Source: Afipia massiliensis (lineage in GTDB: Bacteria; Pseudomonadota; Alphaproteobacteria; Rhizobiales; Xanthobacteraceae). Taken from it: a stretch of 64,000 nucleotides of DNA. The DNA is taken from the NCBI RefSeq assembly GCF_001006325.2, contig NZ_LBIA02000001.1, positions 738,501-802,500 on the forward strand. The letters run 5' to 3'. The translations under genes were made by a program, and so were the position numbers. This document shows, in pieces, positions 26,879 to 36,110 of the stretch; positions within the stretch are counted from its first letter, which is position 1; each line of letters starts with the position of its first letter. The notes beneath the pieces were generated by a model. The model searched no databases. It saw nothing but the letters and a program-made list of their open reading frames with translations, and had not been told where the DNA came from.

Positions 26879-27226
26879 ATGGCCAGCAAACCGGGACCGG
26901 CGGTCAGAACGAAGCCGGTGCGCGGCTCGGCATCGGGCCGCCCGATCATGGCTCTGCTCGATCTCCTGGGACGCCGTTGGACGCTCAGGATTGTCTGGGA
27001 GATGCGTGAAAAGGCGCTGACATCGCGTGAGTTGCGCGCGGCATGCGACGACGCATCACCGACCGTGATTCAGGCGCGGCTGGCCGAATTGCGCGCGGCC
27101 GGCTTCGTCGAAAAGCGCGACGCCGGCGGCTATCGGCTGACAGCTCAAGGCGAAGAACTGCTCGGCACGTTCATGCCGCTCCATCGTTTCGCGGACAAAT
27201 GGAGCAAAGCAAACAAAGCAAAATAG
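26879..27226 (+). CDS. HxlR-family winged-helix regulator
   Basis: 115 aa. The HxlR core is clear: IMALLDLLGRRWTLRIVWEMREKALTSRELRAACDDASPTVIQARLAELRAAGFVEKRDAGGYRLTAQGEELL. No Cys is seen in the N-terminal part, so a thiol-switch mechanism is not obvious. AAGAGG ribosome site. The divergent arrangement with the CMD gene and the two operators in between suggest a local redox or electrophile-responsive repressor. Confidence 0.9.
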   Translation: MASKPGPAVRTKPVRGSASGRPIMALLDLLGRRWTLRIVWEMREKALTSRELRAACDDASPTVIQARLAELRAAGFVEKRDAGGYRLTAQGEELLGTFMPLHRFADKWSKANKAK

Positions 27227-27239
27227 TCCGACTTAAAAG

Positions 27240-27683
27240 TTAAGCCGGCTCCACACGCAGGCTCGCGCCGTCGGCATGAGTGATCTTAACGCGGCTGCCG
27301 GACGGCGCATCCGGTCCTGAGATGCGCCAGATCGTGTCGTCGATCCTCACTGTGCCGATGCCATCGACAATCGGCTTCTCAAGCGTGAAGACCCGTCCGA
27401 TCAGGCTCTCCGCGCGTTTGTTGAGAAACGGCTTGTCGGTCGGACTTGCATTCCGCCCCGAGTAATATCGCCACAACGGCACCATCGCGACCGACAGCGC
27501 CGCGAAAATGATGATCTGCGCCTGCCACGACCATGCGACGCCGAACGACAGCAGCCCGACGATCAGCGCAGCGAGCCCGAGCCACAGCATGAACACGCCG
27601 GGCGCGAACGTCTCGATCGCCATCAGCACGACACTGAGGATCAGCCAGTTCCAAGCTCCGAGTTTCACGAAAAGATCTGCCAT
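27240..27683 (-). CDS. NfeD-family membrane protein
   Basis: 147 aa. It has N-terminal hydrophobic spans (WNWLILSVVLMAIETFAPGVFMLWLGLAALIVGLL, QAQIIIFAALSVAMVPLWRYY) and a C-terminal OB-fold NfeD domain (ESLIGRVFTLEKPIVDGIGTVRIDDTIWRISG). The short NfeD form works with an SPFH protein at the inner membrane in membrane quality control or raft-like assembly; the partner SPFH gene is directly upstream, 11 nt away. Confidence 0.9.
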   Translation of the reverse strand: MADLFVKLGAWNWLILSVVLMAIETFAPGVFMLWLGLAALIVGLLSFGVAWSWQAQIIIFAALSVAMVPLWRYYSGRNASPTDKPFLNKRAESLIGRVFTLEKPIVDGIGTVRIDDTIWRISGPDAPSGSRVKITHADGASLRVEPA

Positions 27684-27694
27684 CGAGATGACCT

Positions 27695-28669
27695 TCAGAC
27701 GGTGGGCTTGGTGTTCGGCACAGTCGGCGGACGGCGCGGCGCGGAAGCCGATCCACCCTCGCCGAACGTCGCCTTCGCAATCTCGGCGATGCCGCCGAGC
27801 GACGCCAGCATCCCGGTCGCTTCCATCGGCAGCATGATGATTTTCTGGTTCGGCGATTCAGCGAGCTGCCCGAATGCCTTGATGTACTTGTCGGCGATGA
27901 AGTAGTTCAGCGCGGCCACGTCGCCGCTGGCGATGGAGTTGCTGACCATTTCGGTGGCCTTGGCTTCCGCTTCGGCCGCACGCTCGCGCGCCTCGGCGTC
28001 GCGGAACGCAGCTTCCCTGCGACCTTCAGCTTGCAGGATCTGCGCCTGCTTGGCGCCCTCTGCGCGCAGGATTTCGGATTGGCGCTGACCTTCCGCCTGA
28101 AGGATTTCCGCGCGCTTGACGCGTTCGGCTTTCATCTGACGGCCCATCGCCTCGACCAGATCGGCGGGCGGCACGATGTCCTTGATCTCGATGCGGTTGA
28201 CCTTGAGGCCCCACGGCGAAACTGCAGCATCGACCACGCGCAGTAGCCGCTCGTTGATCTCGTCGCGATGCGACAGCACCTGATCGAGATCCATCGACCC
28301 CATCACCGAACGAATGTTGGTCATGGTCAGCGTCACGATTGCCTGATTGAGGTTGGATACTTCGTAGCTCGCCTTCGCGGCATCGAACACCTGATAGAAT
28401 GCGACACCATCCACCGACACGGTGGCGTTGTCCCGGGTGATGACTTCCTGCTCAGGAATGTCGATCACCTGCTCCATCATGTTCACCTTGCGGCCAACGC
28501 GATCGAAGTACGGGATGATAATGTTGAGGCCCGGACCCAGTGTGCGGGTGTACTTGCCGAACCGTTCGATGGTCCAGTCGTAGCCCTGCGATACTGTTTT
28601 CACGCCGGCAAACAGCGTGAAAATGACAAGCAGCACGAATGCAATCGCAAAAATATCGAAACCGGACAT
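27695..28669 (-). CDS. SPFH/band 7 (stomatin, QmcA-like) protein
   Basis: 324 aa. One N-terminal membrane span ([20 protein letters not shown]), then the SPFH domain ([51 protein letters not shown]) and a long coiled coil ([22 protein letters not shown]). It forms membrane-bound cages or scaffolds with the NfeD partner encoded next in the operon. A Pro-rich C-terminal tail is present. Length and order fit the paraslipin/QmcA group. Confidence 0.92.
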   Translation of the reverse strand: MSGFDIFAIAFVLLVIFTLFAGVKTVSQGYDWTIERFGKYTRTLGPGLNIIIPYFDRVGRKVNMMEQVIDIPEQEVITRDNATVSVDGVAFYQVFDAAKASYEVSNLNQAIVTLTMTNIRSVMGSMDLDQVLSHRDEINERLLRVVDAAVSPWGLKVNRIEIKDIVPPADLVEAMGRQMKAERVKRAEILQAEGQRQSEILRAEGAKQAQILQAEGRREAAFRDAEARERAAEAEAKATEMVSNSIASGDVAALNYFIADKYIKAFGQLAESPNQKIIMLPMEATGMLASLGGIAEIAKATFGEGGSASAPRRPPTVPNTKPTV

Positions 28670-28807
28670 TGAAAACTCCCTGCGGACGAATCTGACGCGA
28701 GACTCGGCACCAGTCTAGCACGGGTGCACGACAGCCGCTCTGCTCCTGGTCGATTCTTGGTCGGTCAGAGGGGGATTACGGTTCGAACCAGGCGGCTGGC
28801 CCGCCTG

Positions 28808-29845
28808 TCAGATCCAGCCTTGCAACTCGCGCAACACAAGCTGACGGATCACATCCATGCCCTCGTCGCTGTCGTTCAGGCATGGAATGGCCGAGAAATC
28901 CTGACCGCCGGCATGGCGGAAGATTTCGGCATTCTCCAGCGCAATCTCTTCAAGGGTTTCGATGCAATCGGCCGAAAAGCCGGGCGTCACAACAGCAATC
29001 CGCCGCACGCCGTCCTTCGCAAGCTGTTCGACGGTTTGGGCGGTATAGGGCTGAAGCCACTCCTGATACCCGAAGCGCGACTGAAACGTCAGCATCAGAC
29101 CCTTGTCGTCCAGCCCCATACGCACGCGCAGCGCCTCGATCGTCGCGACACATTGCGCCTGATAGGGATCGCCCTTGTCGATGTAGGACTGCGGCATGCC
29201 ATGGAACGACGCGATGATCCGCTCGGGCTTGAACGGCAGTGTGGCGAGATGCCGCTCGATCGACACCGCAAGCGCGTCGATATAGTCCGGCTCGTCATAA
29301 TAGGGCGGCGTGAAGCGCACGGTCGGCTGCGCGCGCATGTCTTTCAAGGCGGCAGCGACCTTGTCGACCACCGTGGCCGAGGTCGATGCCGAATACTGCG
29401 GATACAGCGGCATCACCAGAATACGGTCGCAGCCCTGCGCCATCAGCGCGTCGATGCGCGACTTGAGCGACGGATTGCCGTAGCGCATGCCCCAATCGAC
29501 GATCACATGCTTCTGATCGGCAATCGACGCCGCCAGTTTCTCGGCCTGCGCGCGCGTGATCGTCTTCAGCGGCGATTCATTCCGCTCGGTATTCCAGATC
29601 TTGAGATAATCCTTCGCCTTGCGGCTTGGGCGGATCACAAGAACGATCCCGTTGAGGATCAATTGCCAGATCAGCCCCTGATTTTCGATCACGCGCGGAT
29701 CGGACAGGAATTCCCGAAGATAAACCCGCACGCCGCGCGCGTCGGCGGTATCGGGCGTGCCGAGATTAACCAGCAGCACACCGACGCGTGAAGGCGCCGC
29801 CTGCGCGGCCGGCCGGTGTGCATCGAGAGGAATAACCGCTGTCAT
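28808..29845 (-). CDS. hemH: ferrochelatase
   Basis: 345 aa. It inserts Fe(II) into protoporphyrin IX, the last step of heme synthesis, peripherally on the inner membrane. Signature ASFHGMPQSYIDKGDPYQ with the catalytic His, plus VGVLLVNLGTPDT at the N-terminus, LVMPLYPQYSAST, FQSRFGYQEWLQPYT and TPGFSADCIETLEEI. The start MTAVIPLDAHRP was taken because the upstream in-frame extension overlaps the NicO gene. It may be transcribed with the nickel exporter upstream; the gap is 49 nt. Confidence 0.95.
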   Translation of the reverse strand: MTAVIPLDAHRPAAQAAPSRVGVLLVNLGTPDTADARGVRVYLREFLSDPRVIENQGLIWQLILNGIVLVIRPSRKAKDYLKIWNTERNESPLKTITRAQAEKLAASIADQKHVIVDWGMRYGNPSLKSRIDALMAQGCDRILVMPLYPQYSASTSATVVDKVAAALKDMRAQPTVRFTPPYYDEPDYIDALAVSIERHLATLPFKPERIIASFHGMPQSYIDKGDPYQAQCVATIEALRVRMGLDDKGLMLTFQSRFGYQEWLQPYTAQTVEQLAKDGVRRIAVVTPGFSADCIETLEEIALENAEIFRHAGGQDFSAIPCLNDSDEGMDVIRQLVLRELQGWI

Positions 29846-29894
29846 GATCGGTCTGGCATCGCGCTTTGCCTGAATGTTGTCAAGGCGACGGCGA

Positions 29895-30986
29895 TCAGAA
29901 GCAGGTGACACGTTCCGCGGCAATGTATCCCAGCAGCAGGCCGACGCCGAACAGCAGCACCAGAGCCGCCGCGCCAAACTCGATACCGCGCAACAGAACC
30001 GCGCCGCCGCCGTCGCGGCCGGCAGCCATGCGAGCGGCAAGCCCCTTTGCCGATACTGCAATGATCGCAATGGCGGAAACCGTGATCGCGGTGCCGAGCC
30101 CCATCAACAGCGTCGCCGCGACGCCGGCCCAGAACAGGCCCTGCGCCAGCGCGAACATCAGCACCAGAATGGCGCCGGAACACGGCCGGATTCCCACCGT
30201 CAGGATGGCGCTCAGTCCGCGCGACCAGCCGCCGGGACCGGCAAGCGCGCTCGGTTCCGGCCCGTGCGAATGTCCGCAATGTTCGTCGTGAACGTGGCCT
30301 GCGTGATCGTGATGGACATGGCGCGCGTGGGCGGCGTGCGAATGATCGTGCGCGTGATCGTGATGATCATGACCATGCGCCATGGCCGGAACCAGTTGCG
30401 ACGCTGGTGCACCGCGCAGCGATCGCAAGGCGCGGAAAAACCCGCCGCCCTTAGCGTAGACCAGCCGCGCCCCGAGTGCCGCGATCAGGCTGTAGCTGGC
30501 GATCTCGATAACGCGCTCGGTGCTGCACATGGTCTTCGCGGTGGCGTTCAGCAGCCAGGCTCCGATGCCGACGATTGCAATTGCCACCAGTGCCTGCATC
30601 AGGGCGGATGCGAACGACAGCACGATGCCGCGCTTCGCCGTTTCCTCGTTGGCGACGAGATAGGACGAGATGACCGCCTTGCCGTGACCGGGACCCGCCG
30701 CGTGAAAAACGCCGTAGGCGAAGGAAATGCCGAGCAGCGCCCACACCGCACTGCCATCGGTCTTGGCAGCGCGAATGGTCGCCGACATCTGGCGATAGAA
30801 TTCGGATTGTTTGGCAAGCAGCCATCCGATGATGCCGCCAACCTGCGAGTCTGGAACAGCACCCTTGGGAGCACCGAATGGATTCTGAGCCCAAGCGGTA
30901 TGAAGCAGGCTATCGGCGAGGCCGGCAGCAGCGAGCGCGATGAAACCGATCATCGCAATCCGCGTAAGCGACGGACGGAGCAGCAT
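29895..30986 (-). CDS. nickel/cobalt transporter, NicO/RcnA family
   Basis: 363 aa with about seven hydrophobic spans. The family feature GHGKAVISSYLVANEE (first HxxxxxD-like metal site) and GIRPCSGAILVLMFAL, the second conserved site, are present. Between them is a long His/Asp-rich cytoplasmic loop (HGHDHHDHAHDHSHAAHARH and more) that would bind Ni(II)/Co(II). RcnA proteins export these metals, while some NicO relatives import. The start overlaps the stop of the DUF1007 gene by 4 nt (ATGA), a known neighbour pair. Confidence 0.88.
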   Translation of the reverse strand: MLLRPSLTRIAMIGFIALAAAGLADSLLHTAWAQNPFGAPKGAVPDSQVGGIIGWLLAKQSEFYRQMSATIRAAKTDGSAVWALLGISFAYGVFHAAGPGHGKAVISSYLVANEETAKRGIVLSFASALMQALVAIAIVGIGAWLLNATAKTMCSTERVIEIASYSLIAALGARLVYAKGGGFFRALRSLRGAPASQLVPAMAHGHDHHDHAHDHSHAAHARHVHHDHAGHVHDEHCGHSHGPEPSALAGPGGWSRGLSAILTVGIRPCSGAILVLMFALAQGLFWAGVAATLLMGLGTAITVSAIAIIAVSAKGLAARMAAGRDGGGAVLLRGIEFGAAALVLLFGVGLLLGYIAAERVTCF

Positions 30987-31639
30987 CAGGGGCAGTCCAC
31001 CGTGATCTTGTTGGCGAACATGGCGCCGTAGTTCGAATTGTCGCCGTTCAGGAAGGTCTGCTCGTTCATGGTCTGGGCTTGCGTACTGCCGTCGCTCGGG
31101 CGCTGGAACGCCAGCTTGCAGTTCGCCGGCGCGCCGACCAGCACAACGGGATCTTTCTCATCCAGCTTGAAATCAATGAAGTAGGACGGATCGAACACCT
31201 CAAGCACCAGCGCCGGTGTCTTGACCGGCGCCTTGAACGGCAGCGTGAAATGCAGCGTCAGCGCCGCATCCTTGTATTCAAGATAGTAATCGACCGGATC
31301 GTTGAACTTTTCTTTCTTCTGGCCTCCCGCAGCGCCGGTCTTGGCGAAGGTGAAGAAGGCGTAATCCTTCAGCGACTCGACATTGGTCTGCGCCAGCGGC
31401 TTCAGCTCATCGCGGGTGTAGGCACCCTTGGTCTTGGTCTCGATGCCCTGCAGGGCATAAGTCGAGAACATGTCGTCGAAGGTCCAGGCGTGACGGACGC
31501 CGGTGATCGACCCGTCGGGCGCGTAGACCAGCTGGCTCTTGGCCACGATCCAGACATGCGGATGCGCCTGCGCCACACTCGCGGTGACCGCGAACAGAGC
31601 CACCGCGCATAGATATCGAACCAATCGACGCATCGTCAT
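30986..31639 (-). CDS. DUF1007 periplasmic protein
   Basis: 217 aa with signal peptide (RYLCAVALFAVTASVAQAHPH). The DUF1007 entry HPHVWIVAKSQLVY, then ITGVRHAWTFDDMFSTYALQGI and FVLLEVFDPSYFIDF-like strands. DUF1007 proteins are nearly always encoded beside NicO or other nickel/cobalt permeases and are thought to assist metal handling in the periplasm. The ATGA overlap with NicO downstream supports a joint role. Confidence 0.87.
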   Translation of the reverse strand: MTMRRLVRYLCAVALFAVTASVAQAHPHVWIVAKSQLVYAPDGSITGVRHAWTFDDMFSTYALQGIETKTKGAYTRDELKPLAQTNVESLKDYAFFTFAKTGAAGGQKKEKFNDPVDYYLEYKDAALTLHFTLPFKAPVKTPALVLEVFDPSYFIDFKLDEKDPVVLVGAPANCKLAFQRPSDGSTQAQTMNEQTFLNGDNSNYGAMFANKITVDCP

Positions 31640-31657
31640 GGGACAAACTCGCTTGGG

Positions 31658-33760
31658 TCAGGCCGCTTCGGGTTCGTTGAGCAGACCGCGACGGCGCAAC
31701 AGCGCGTCAGGCTCGGGCTTGCGCCCCCGGAACGCAATGTAGGCGTCTTCAGGATCGCGTGATCCGCCAGATGAATAGATGTCGTCGTGCAGCCGCTTCG
31801 CCACCGCCGGATCGAAGATATCATGCGCCTCCTCGAACGCGCCGAACGCGTCCGCATCCATCACTTCCGACCACATGTAGCTGTAGTAGCCCGACGCATA
31901 GTGATCGCCGGAGAAGATGTGACCGAATTGCTGGGGACGATGGCGCAACGCGATTTCAGCCGGCATTCCGATCTGGTCCAGCTCCTGCTTCTCGAACGCG
32001 CGAACGTCGGTGATCGAGGCCGCCGGCTGGGTATGGAATTCGAGATCCATCAGCGCGGATGAAACGAACTCCACCGTGGCAAAACCCTGATTGAACTTGC
32101 GCGCGGCGATGAAGCGTTTGAGCAGATCCGCCGGCAGCGGATCGCCGGTCTGGTAGTGCCGCGCGAATTTCTGCAGCACCTCCGGCCGCTCCTGCCAGTG
32201 CTCGTAAAGCTGCGACGGCAGTTCGACGAAATCCGTGAACACGCTGGTGCCGGACAGCGAGGGGTACATCACGTTCGAAAGCATGCCGTGCAGTCCGTGG
32301 CCGAACTCGTGAAACAGAGTGCGAGCATCGTCGAGCGACAGCAGCGACGGCTGGCCGTCGGTGCCCTTCGAGAAATTGCAGACGTTGATAACCAGCGGTG
32401 CGACATCGCCGTCGAGCTTTTGCTGGTCGCGCAATGATGTCATCCAAGCGCCCGAACGCTTCGACGGACGCGCAAAGTAGTCGCCGTAGAACAGCGCCTT
32501 GTGGTTGCCCTTGGCATCCTTGACTTCCCAGACCCGCACGTCCGGATGCCAGACCGGCACGTCCTTGCGCTCGCTGAAGGTGACGCCGAACAGGCGCGTC
32601 GCGACGTCGAAGGCGGCGTCGATCATATTGTCGAGCGCGAGATAAGGCTTGATTGCGGCGTCATCGAAGTTGGCGCGGCGCTGGCGCAGCTTCTCGGCGT
32701 AGTGGCGCCAGTCCCACGCGGCGAGCTTGAAGTTGCCGCCCTCCTCCGTGATGAGACCCTGCAAGGCGTCACGATCGGCCATTGCGCGGGCGCGGGCCGG
32801 TTTCCAGACCCGCTCCAGCAGGCCGCGCACGGCTTCCGGCGTCTTGGCCATGGAATCCTCCAGACGGTAGGCGGCGAAGCTGGGATAGCCGAGCAGCTTG
32901 GCGCGCTCCTCGCGCAGCCTCAAAACTTCAAGGATGATGGCGCTGTTGTCGTTGTCGTTCTGGTTATCGCCGCGGGCGGTGAAGGCCTTGAACACTTTCT
33001 CGCGCAGGTCGCGGCGGCTGGAGTCCTTCAGGAAGGGCTCCACAAAGGATCGCGACAGCGTCACCACCATCTTGCTCGGCATGCCGCGTTCTTCCGCAGC
33101 AGCCCTGGCCGATGCGACGAAGCTGTCGGGCAGTCCCGCCAGATCACCCTCGCCAAGCTCCATGGTCCAGTCCTGCTCGTCGCCCAGCAAATGGTGGCTG
33201 AACGAGGTGGCCAGATGCGCCAGCCGCTCGTTGATCTCGGCGGTACGCGCCTTGGCGGCCTCGCTGAGGCCGGCGCCCGATCGGTGGAAGCTGGTCCAGG
33301 TCCGCTCCAGCAGCCGCGCCTGCTCCGGCGTCAGCTTGAGCGAGGCGGCCTTGTCACGCAGCTTGGCGATCCGGGCAAACAGCGCCGCGTCCATGGAGAT
33401 CGGATTCCAGTGCCGCGCCTGCTTCAGCGCGACCTCGGATTCGATCTTGAGCAGCTCGGGGTTCGAATGCGCGCCGACGAGGTCATAGAACACCGCCGAC
33501 ACCCTGGAGAGCAGCTTGCCCGCGCGCTCCAGCGCCGTGACGGTATTCTCGAACGTCGGCTCGGCCGGGTTGGCCTTGATCGCCTCGATCTCCGCAGTGT
33601 GGTCCGCAAAGGCCTTGTCGAAGGCAGGCAGGAAGTGCTCCGGACGGATCTGGGCAAAAGGCGGCGTCTCGAACGGCGTCTGCCAGGCCTGCAGGAGCGG
33701 ATTGGCTCCCGGCGCTTGCAATGACGAGGCGGCGACAGCCGTTGAGGGCACTTCTGACAT
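31658..33760 (-). CDS. dcp: M3 family oligopeptidase / dipeptidyl carboxypeptidase
   Basis: 700 aa. A zinc metallopeptidase that trims oligopeptides. The catalytic HEFGHGLHG lies near residues 484-492 (DDARTLFHEFGHGLHGMLS), with the third ligand Glu in the following helix DFVELPSQLYEHW. The C-terminal GHIFSGDHYASGYYSYMWSEVMDADAFG is typical of Dcp/OpdA. No signal peptide, so cytosolic. The DUF1007 gene starts 18 nt after its stop, so the metal exporter genes may share its transcript. OpdA-like activity is equally possible. Confidence 0.92.
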   Translation of the reverse strand: MSEVPSTAVAASSLQAPGANPLLQAWQTPFETPPFAQIRPEHFLPAFDKAFADHTAEIEAIKANPAEPTFENTVTALERAGKLLSRVSAVFYDLVGAHSNPELLKIESEVALKQARHWNPISMDAALFARIAKLRDKAASLKLTPEQARLLERTWTSFHRSGAGLSEAAKARTAEINERLAHLATSFSHHLLGDEQDWTMELGEGDLAGLPDSFVASARAAAEERGMPSKMVVTLSRSFVEPFLKDSSRRDLREKVFKAFTARGDNQNDNDNSAIILEVLRLREERAKLLGYPSFAAYRLEDSMAKTPEAVRGLLERVWKPARARAMADRDALQGLITEEGGNFKLAAWDWRHYAEKLRQRRANFDDAAIKPYLALDNMIDAAFDVATRLFGVTFSERKDVPVWHPDVRVWEVKDAKGNHKALFYGDYFARPSKRSGAWMTSLRDQQKLDGDVAPLVINVCNFSKGTDGQPSLLSLDDARTLFHEFGHGLHGMLSNVMYPSLSGTSVFTDFVELPSQLYEHWQERPEVLQKFARHYQTGDPLPADLLKRFIAARKFNQGFATVEFVSSALMDLEFHTQPAASITDVRAFEKQELDQIGMPAEIALRHRPQQFGHIFSGDHYASGYYSYMWSEVMDADAFGAFEEAHDIFDPAVAKRLHDDIYSSGGSRDPEDAYIAFRGRKPEPDALLRRRGLLNEPEAA

Positions 33761-33788
33761 GGTGAGGCCTTATTTCCAGCGATTTCCC

Positions 33789-33865
33789 CTAGTGTGGTGG
33801 TTCGCAAGTCCGCATTGTTTCTACAGCGCGTCCTTTTGCGGACTTGCGAACCAAAACCACACTAG
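33789..33865. repeat. palindromic element with CTAGTGT ends, type 1
   Basis: 77 bp. The left arm CTAGTGTGGTGGTTCGCAAG...CCGCA and right arm TGCGGACTTGCGAACC...ACCACACTAG are fully complementary, except that the right arm has three extra bases (AAA). The ends CTAGTGT/ACACTAG are shared with the next element. Confidence 0.9.
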
Positions 33866-33877
33866 AATTATAGGTTT

Positions 33878-33952
33878 CTAGTGTCCTTTTGAATCCGAAG
33901 TTCGCCAGGAATGCGCCGAAAAATCAGGCGAACTTCGGATTCAGGACACTAG
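33878..33952. repeat. palindromic element with CTAGTGT ends, type 2
   Basis: 75 bp. The left arm CTAGTGTCCTTTTGAATCC... and right arm GGCGAACTTCGGATTCAGGA...CACTAG are fully complementary except for three extra Ts in the left arm. The end sequence is the same as type 1, 12 bp away, but the inner arm is different. A 20-bp piece of its right arm recurs at 58528-58547. Confidence 0.9.
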
Positions 33953-34049
33953 CCTCTCTATACCATCGGGTGGGGCTTTTTTGCGCCCTTAACGCTTGAT
34001 CGGAGCCGCGATTTCGCAGAGATTGCGGCCCGAAACAGGATCAGAAGTC

Positions 34050-34310
34050 ATGAACGCCAAGAAGCTTGAAGCCAACGCCCGCGAAATCGCGTGGCCCAGC
34101 GTCATCACCGTCGTCAGCGCCGCCATCCTGATCGGCGCCGAGGTGTTCGGCGCGGCCTTCGCCGGCGGCTGGGCGCTCGCGATTCTGTTCGGCCTCAGCG
34201 ACACCAGCGCCCACATCGTCCAGATCGTGCTCTTCCTGATCGGCGTCGCCATCATGATCGCCTTCCTGCGCGGCGCGCAGCGCGTCGAGCCGTTTACACG
34301 CAAGATTTGA
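34050..34310 (+). CDS. small two-span membrane protein, unknown
   Basis: 86 aa from MNAKKLEANAREIAWPS. At least two hydrophobic helices (SVITVVSAAILIGAEVFGAAFAGGWALAILFGL and IVQIVLFLIGVAIMIAFL), a charged N-terminus and C-terminus (RVEPFTRKI). It resembles small conserved membrane proteins of Bradyrhizobiaceae without known function. It lies between two palindromic elements and the speF leader region, and no ribosome site is strong. Confidence 0.6.
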   Translation: MNAKKLEANAREIAWPSVITVVSAAILIGAEVFGAAFAGGWALAILFGLSDTSAHIVQIVLFLIGVAIMIAFLRGAQRVEPFTRKI

Positions 34311-34944
34311 GGCTGCGCTGAAGCGCCTCGTGCGCTCAAAGCTTAACGCGCGTTCATCTTTCTCAACGTCTGTTCACAGCAAGCGCGACATTTCGATCAC
34401 GCCATGGGGAAACTTGCCCCGTGGCGCAAAAAATACTTGCGAAGCAGACTCAAAACTCATATTTCACCCTTGCCCAATTTCGCACGTGCCTGTGGTCGTG
34501 TGTCAGTCGGTAGGTATCCGGACAAGAGGCCGGACAGCCGCCAAGGGACGAAGAAGCCGAGGGTCACTTAGGTCGGTCTAGACTTAAGAGGCCAGCATCT
34601 CTCTCCAGGGATGCCGTTGAAGGTGACTTTGCTCCTTGCAACCGTGACTGGCAGCCGGAGGCGAACCGGCGCACCCCGCTCTCAACGGGGGACGCGACTT
34701 AAAGCAACGACGGATCGGGCTTTTTTGGTCTCTGTTGGCTTTCCATCAGCCAGCGCGAATACCGAAGAGGCTTGTCCTTCATTGCCAGGTGTGCGGGCGG
34801 GAGCTTTCCCAACCAATCCACGGCAGCACAGTTTGGTCTGAGTGTTATGGCTCGGTCGCGCCTCCATCGCGTGACAGCCAAAGCGCTCATACCCGACATC
34901 ATTTTTTTGGACGGTCCGTCGCAGGGCCGTTTGGGGAGAGTGCT
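34311..34944. other. 634-bp leader/intergenic region before the decarboxylase gene
   Basis: It is occupied by the speF-type leader (34480-34735) and its upstream promoter region, plus about 200 bp to the ATG at 34945. There is no supported protein gene, apart from an Arg-rich frame ending at 34581 that is treated as a hypothesis. Confidence 0.65.
34480..34735 (+). ncRNA. speF-type leader RNA upstream of ornithine decarboxylase
   Basis: A long untranslated leader with stable hairpins: GCATC/GATGC (34595/34610), GCCGG/CCGGC (34654/34666), CCCCG/CGGGG (34674/34686), and a T6 run at 34721-34726 after GATCGGGC. The stretch GGGTCACTTAGGTCGGTCTA and the following GACTTAAGAGGCCAGC match what I recall of the speF motif (Rfam speF), known only upstream of alphaproteobacterial ornithine decarboxylases. 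Its ligand is not established to my knowledge. The exact ends are approximate. Confidence 0.72.
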
Positions 34945-36087
34945 ATGACCGACCGTATCCAGGAATTCCTGCGCAACCGCCGCAGCGAGGGCCTCGACAC
35001 CGAGCCATGTCTCGTCGTCGACCTCGAAGTCGTGCGCGACAACTACCAGACCTTCGCGAAGGCGTTGCCGGATAGCCGTGTGTTCTATGCGGTCAAGGCA
35101 AACCCCTCGCCTGAAGTGCTGTCGCTGCTGGCCTCGATGGGCTCGTGCTTCGACACCGCGACCGTCGCCGAAATCGAAATGGCGCTGGCCGCAGGTGCGA
35201 CGCCGGACCGCGTCTCCTATGGCAACACGATCAAGAAGGAGCGTGATATCGCGCGCGCCTTCGCGCTCGGCATCCGCATGTTCGCGGTCGATTGCTCCGC
35301 CGAGGTCGAGAAGATCGCCCGTGCCGCTCCTGGCGCGAAGGTGTTCTGCCGCATTCTTTACGATTGCGCAGGCGCCGAGTGGCCGCTGTCGCGCAAGTTC
35401 GGTTGCGATCCGGAGATGGCTGTCGACGTGCTCGATCTCGCCAAGCGTCTGGGCCTGGAGCCTTATGGAATCTCGTTCCATGTCGGCTCGCAGCAGCGCA
35501 AGGTGAAGGCGTGGGACCGTGCGCTGGCGATGGCCTCGACGGTGTTCCGTGACTGTGCCGAGCGTGGGATCAACCTGTCCATGGTCAACATGGGCGGCGG
35601 ATTCCCGACGAAGTACCTCAAGGACGTTCCTCCGGTCGTGCAGTACGGCCGGTCGATCTTCCGTGCGCTTCGCAAGCACTTCGGCAACCAGATCCCGGAG
35701 ACCATCATCGAGCCGGGCCGCGGCATGGTCGGCAACGCGGGCATCATCGAGACGGAAGTCGTTCTGATCTCGAAGAAGAGCGACGACGACGAGAACCGTT
35801 GGGTCTACCTCGACATCGGCAAGTTCGGCGGTCTCGCCGAGACGATGGACGAGTCGATCCGTTACGCGATCCGCACGCCGCACGACGGCGCGGATATGGC
35901 TCCGTGCATTCTCGCCGGCCCGACCTGCGACTCTGCAGACGTGCTGTACGAGAAGGTGCCGTACCCGCTGCCCGTTACGCTCGAGATCGGCGACAAGCTG
36001 CTGATCGAAGGCACGGGTGCGTATACGTCGACGTACTCGTCGGTGGCTTTCAACGGCATCCCGCCGCTGAAGACCTACCACATCTGA
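34945..36087 (+). CDS. PLP-dependent ornithine/lysine decarboxylase, fold type III
   Basis: 380 aa, the size of eukaryotic-like bacterial decarboxylases. It makes putrescine from ornithine. PLP Lys51 in FYAVKANPSPEVLS, Gly-rich phosphate loop VNMGGGFPTKYL, EPGRGMVG, and the second active-site piece with Cys328 and Asp329 (AGPTCDSADVLYE). Ribosome site GGGGAGAG upstream. It is preceded by a speF-type leader, which predicts regulation at the RNA level, and followed by a GC-rich hairpin at 36111. Other genes in this island support a polyamine role. Confidence 0.93.
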   Translation: MTDRIQEFLRNRRSEGLDTEPCLVVDLEVVRDNYQTFAKALPDSRVFYAVKANPSPEVLSLLASMGSCFDTATVAEIEMALAAGATPDRVSYGNTIKKERDIARAFALGIRMFAVDCSAEVEKIARAAPGAKVFCRILYDCAGAEWPLSRKFGCDPEMAVDVLDLAKRLGLEPYGISFHVGSQQRKVKAWDRALAMASTVFRDCAERGINLSMVNMGGGFPTKYLKDVPPVVQYGRSIFRALRKHFGNQIPETIIEPGRGMVGNAGIIETEVVLISKKSDDDENRWVYLDIGKFGGLAETMDESIRYAIRTPHDGADMAPCILAGPTCDSADVLYEKVPYPLPVTLEIGDKLLIEGTGAYTSTYSSVAFNGIPPLKTYHI

Positions 36088-36110
36088 GCTTCGCTCAGAC
36101 CTGAATAACC

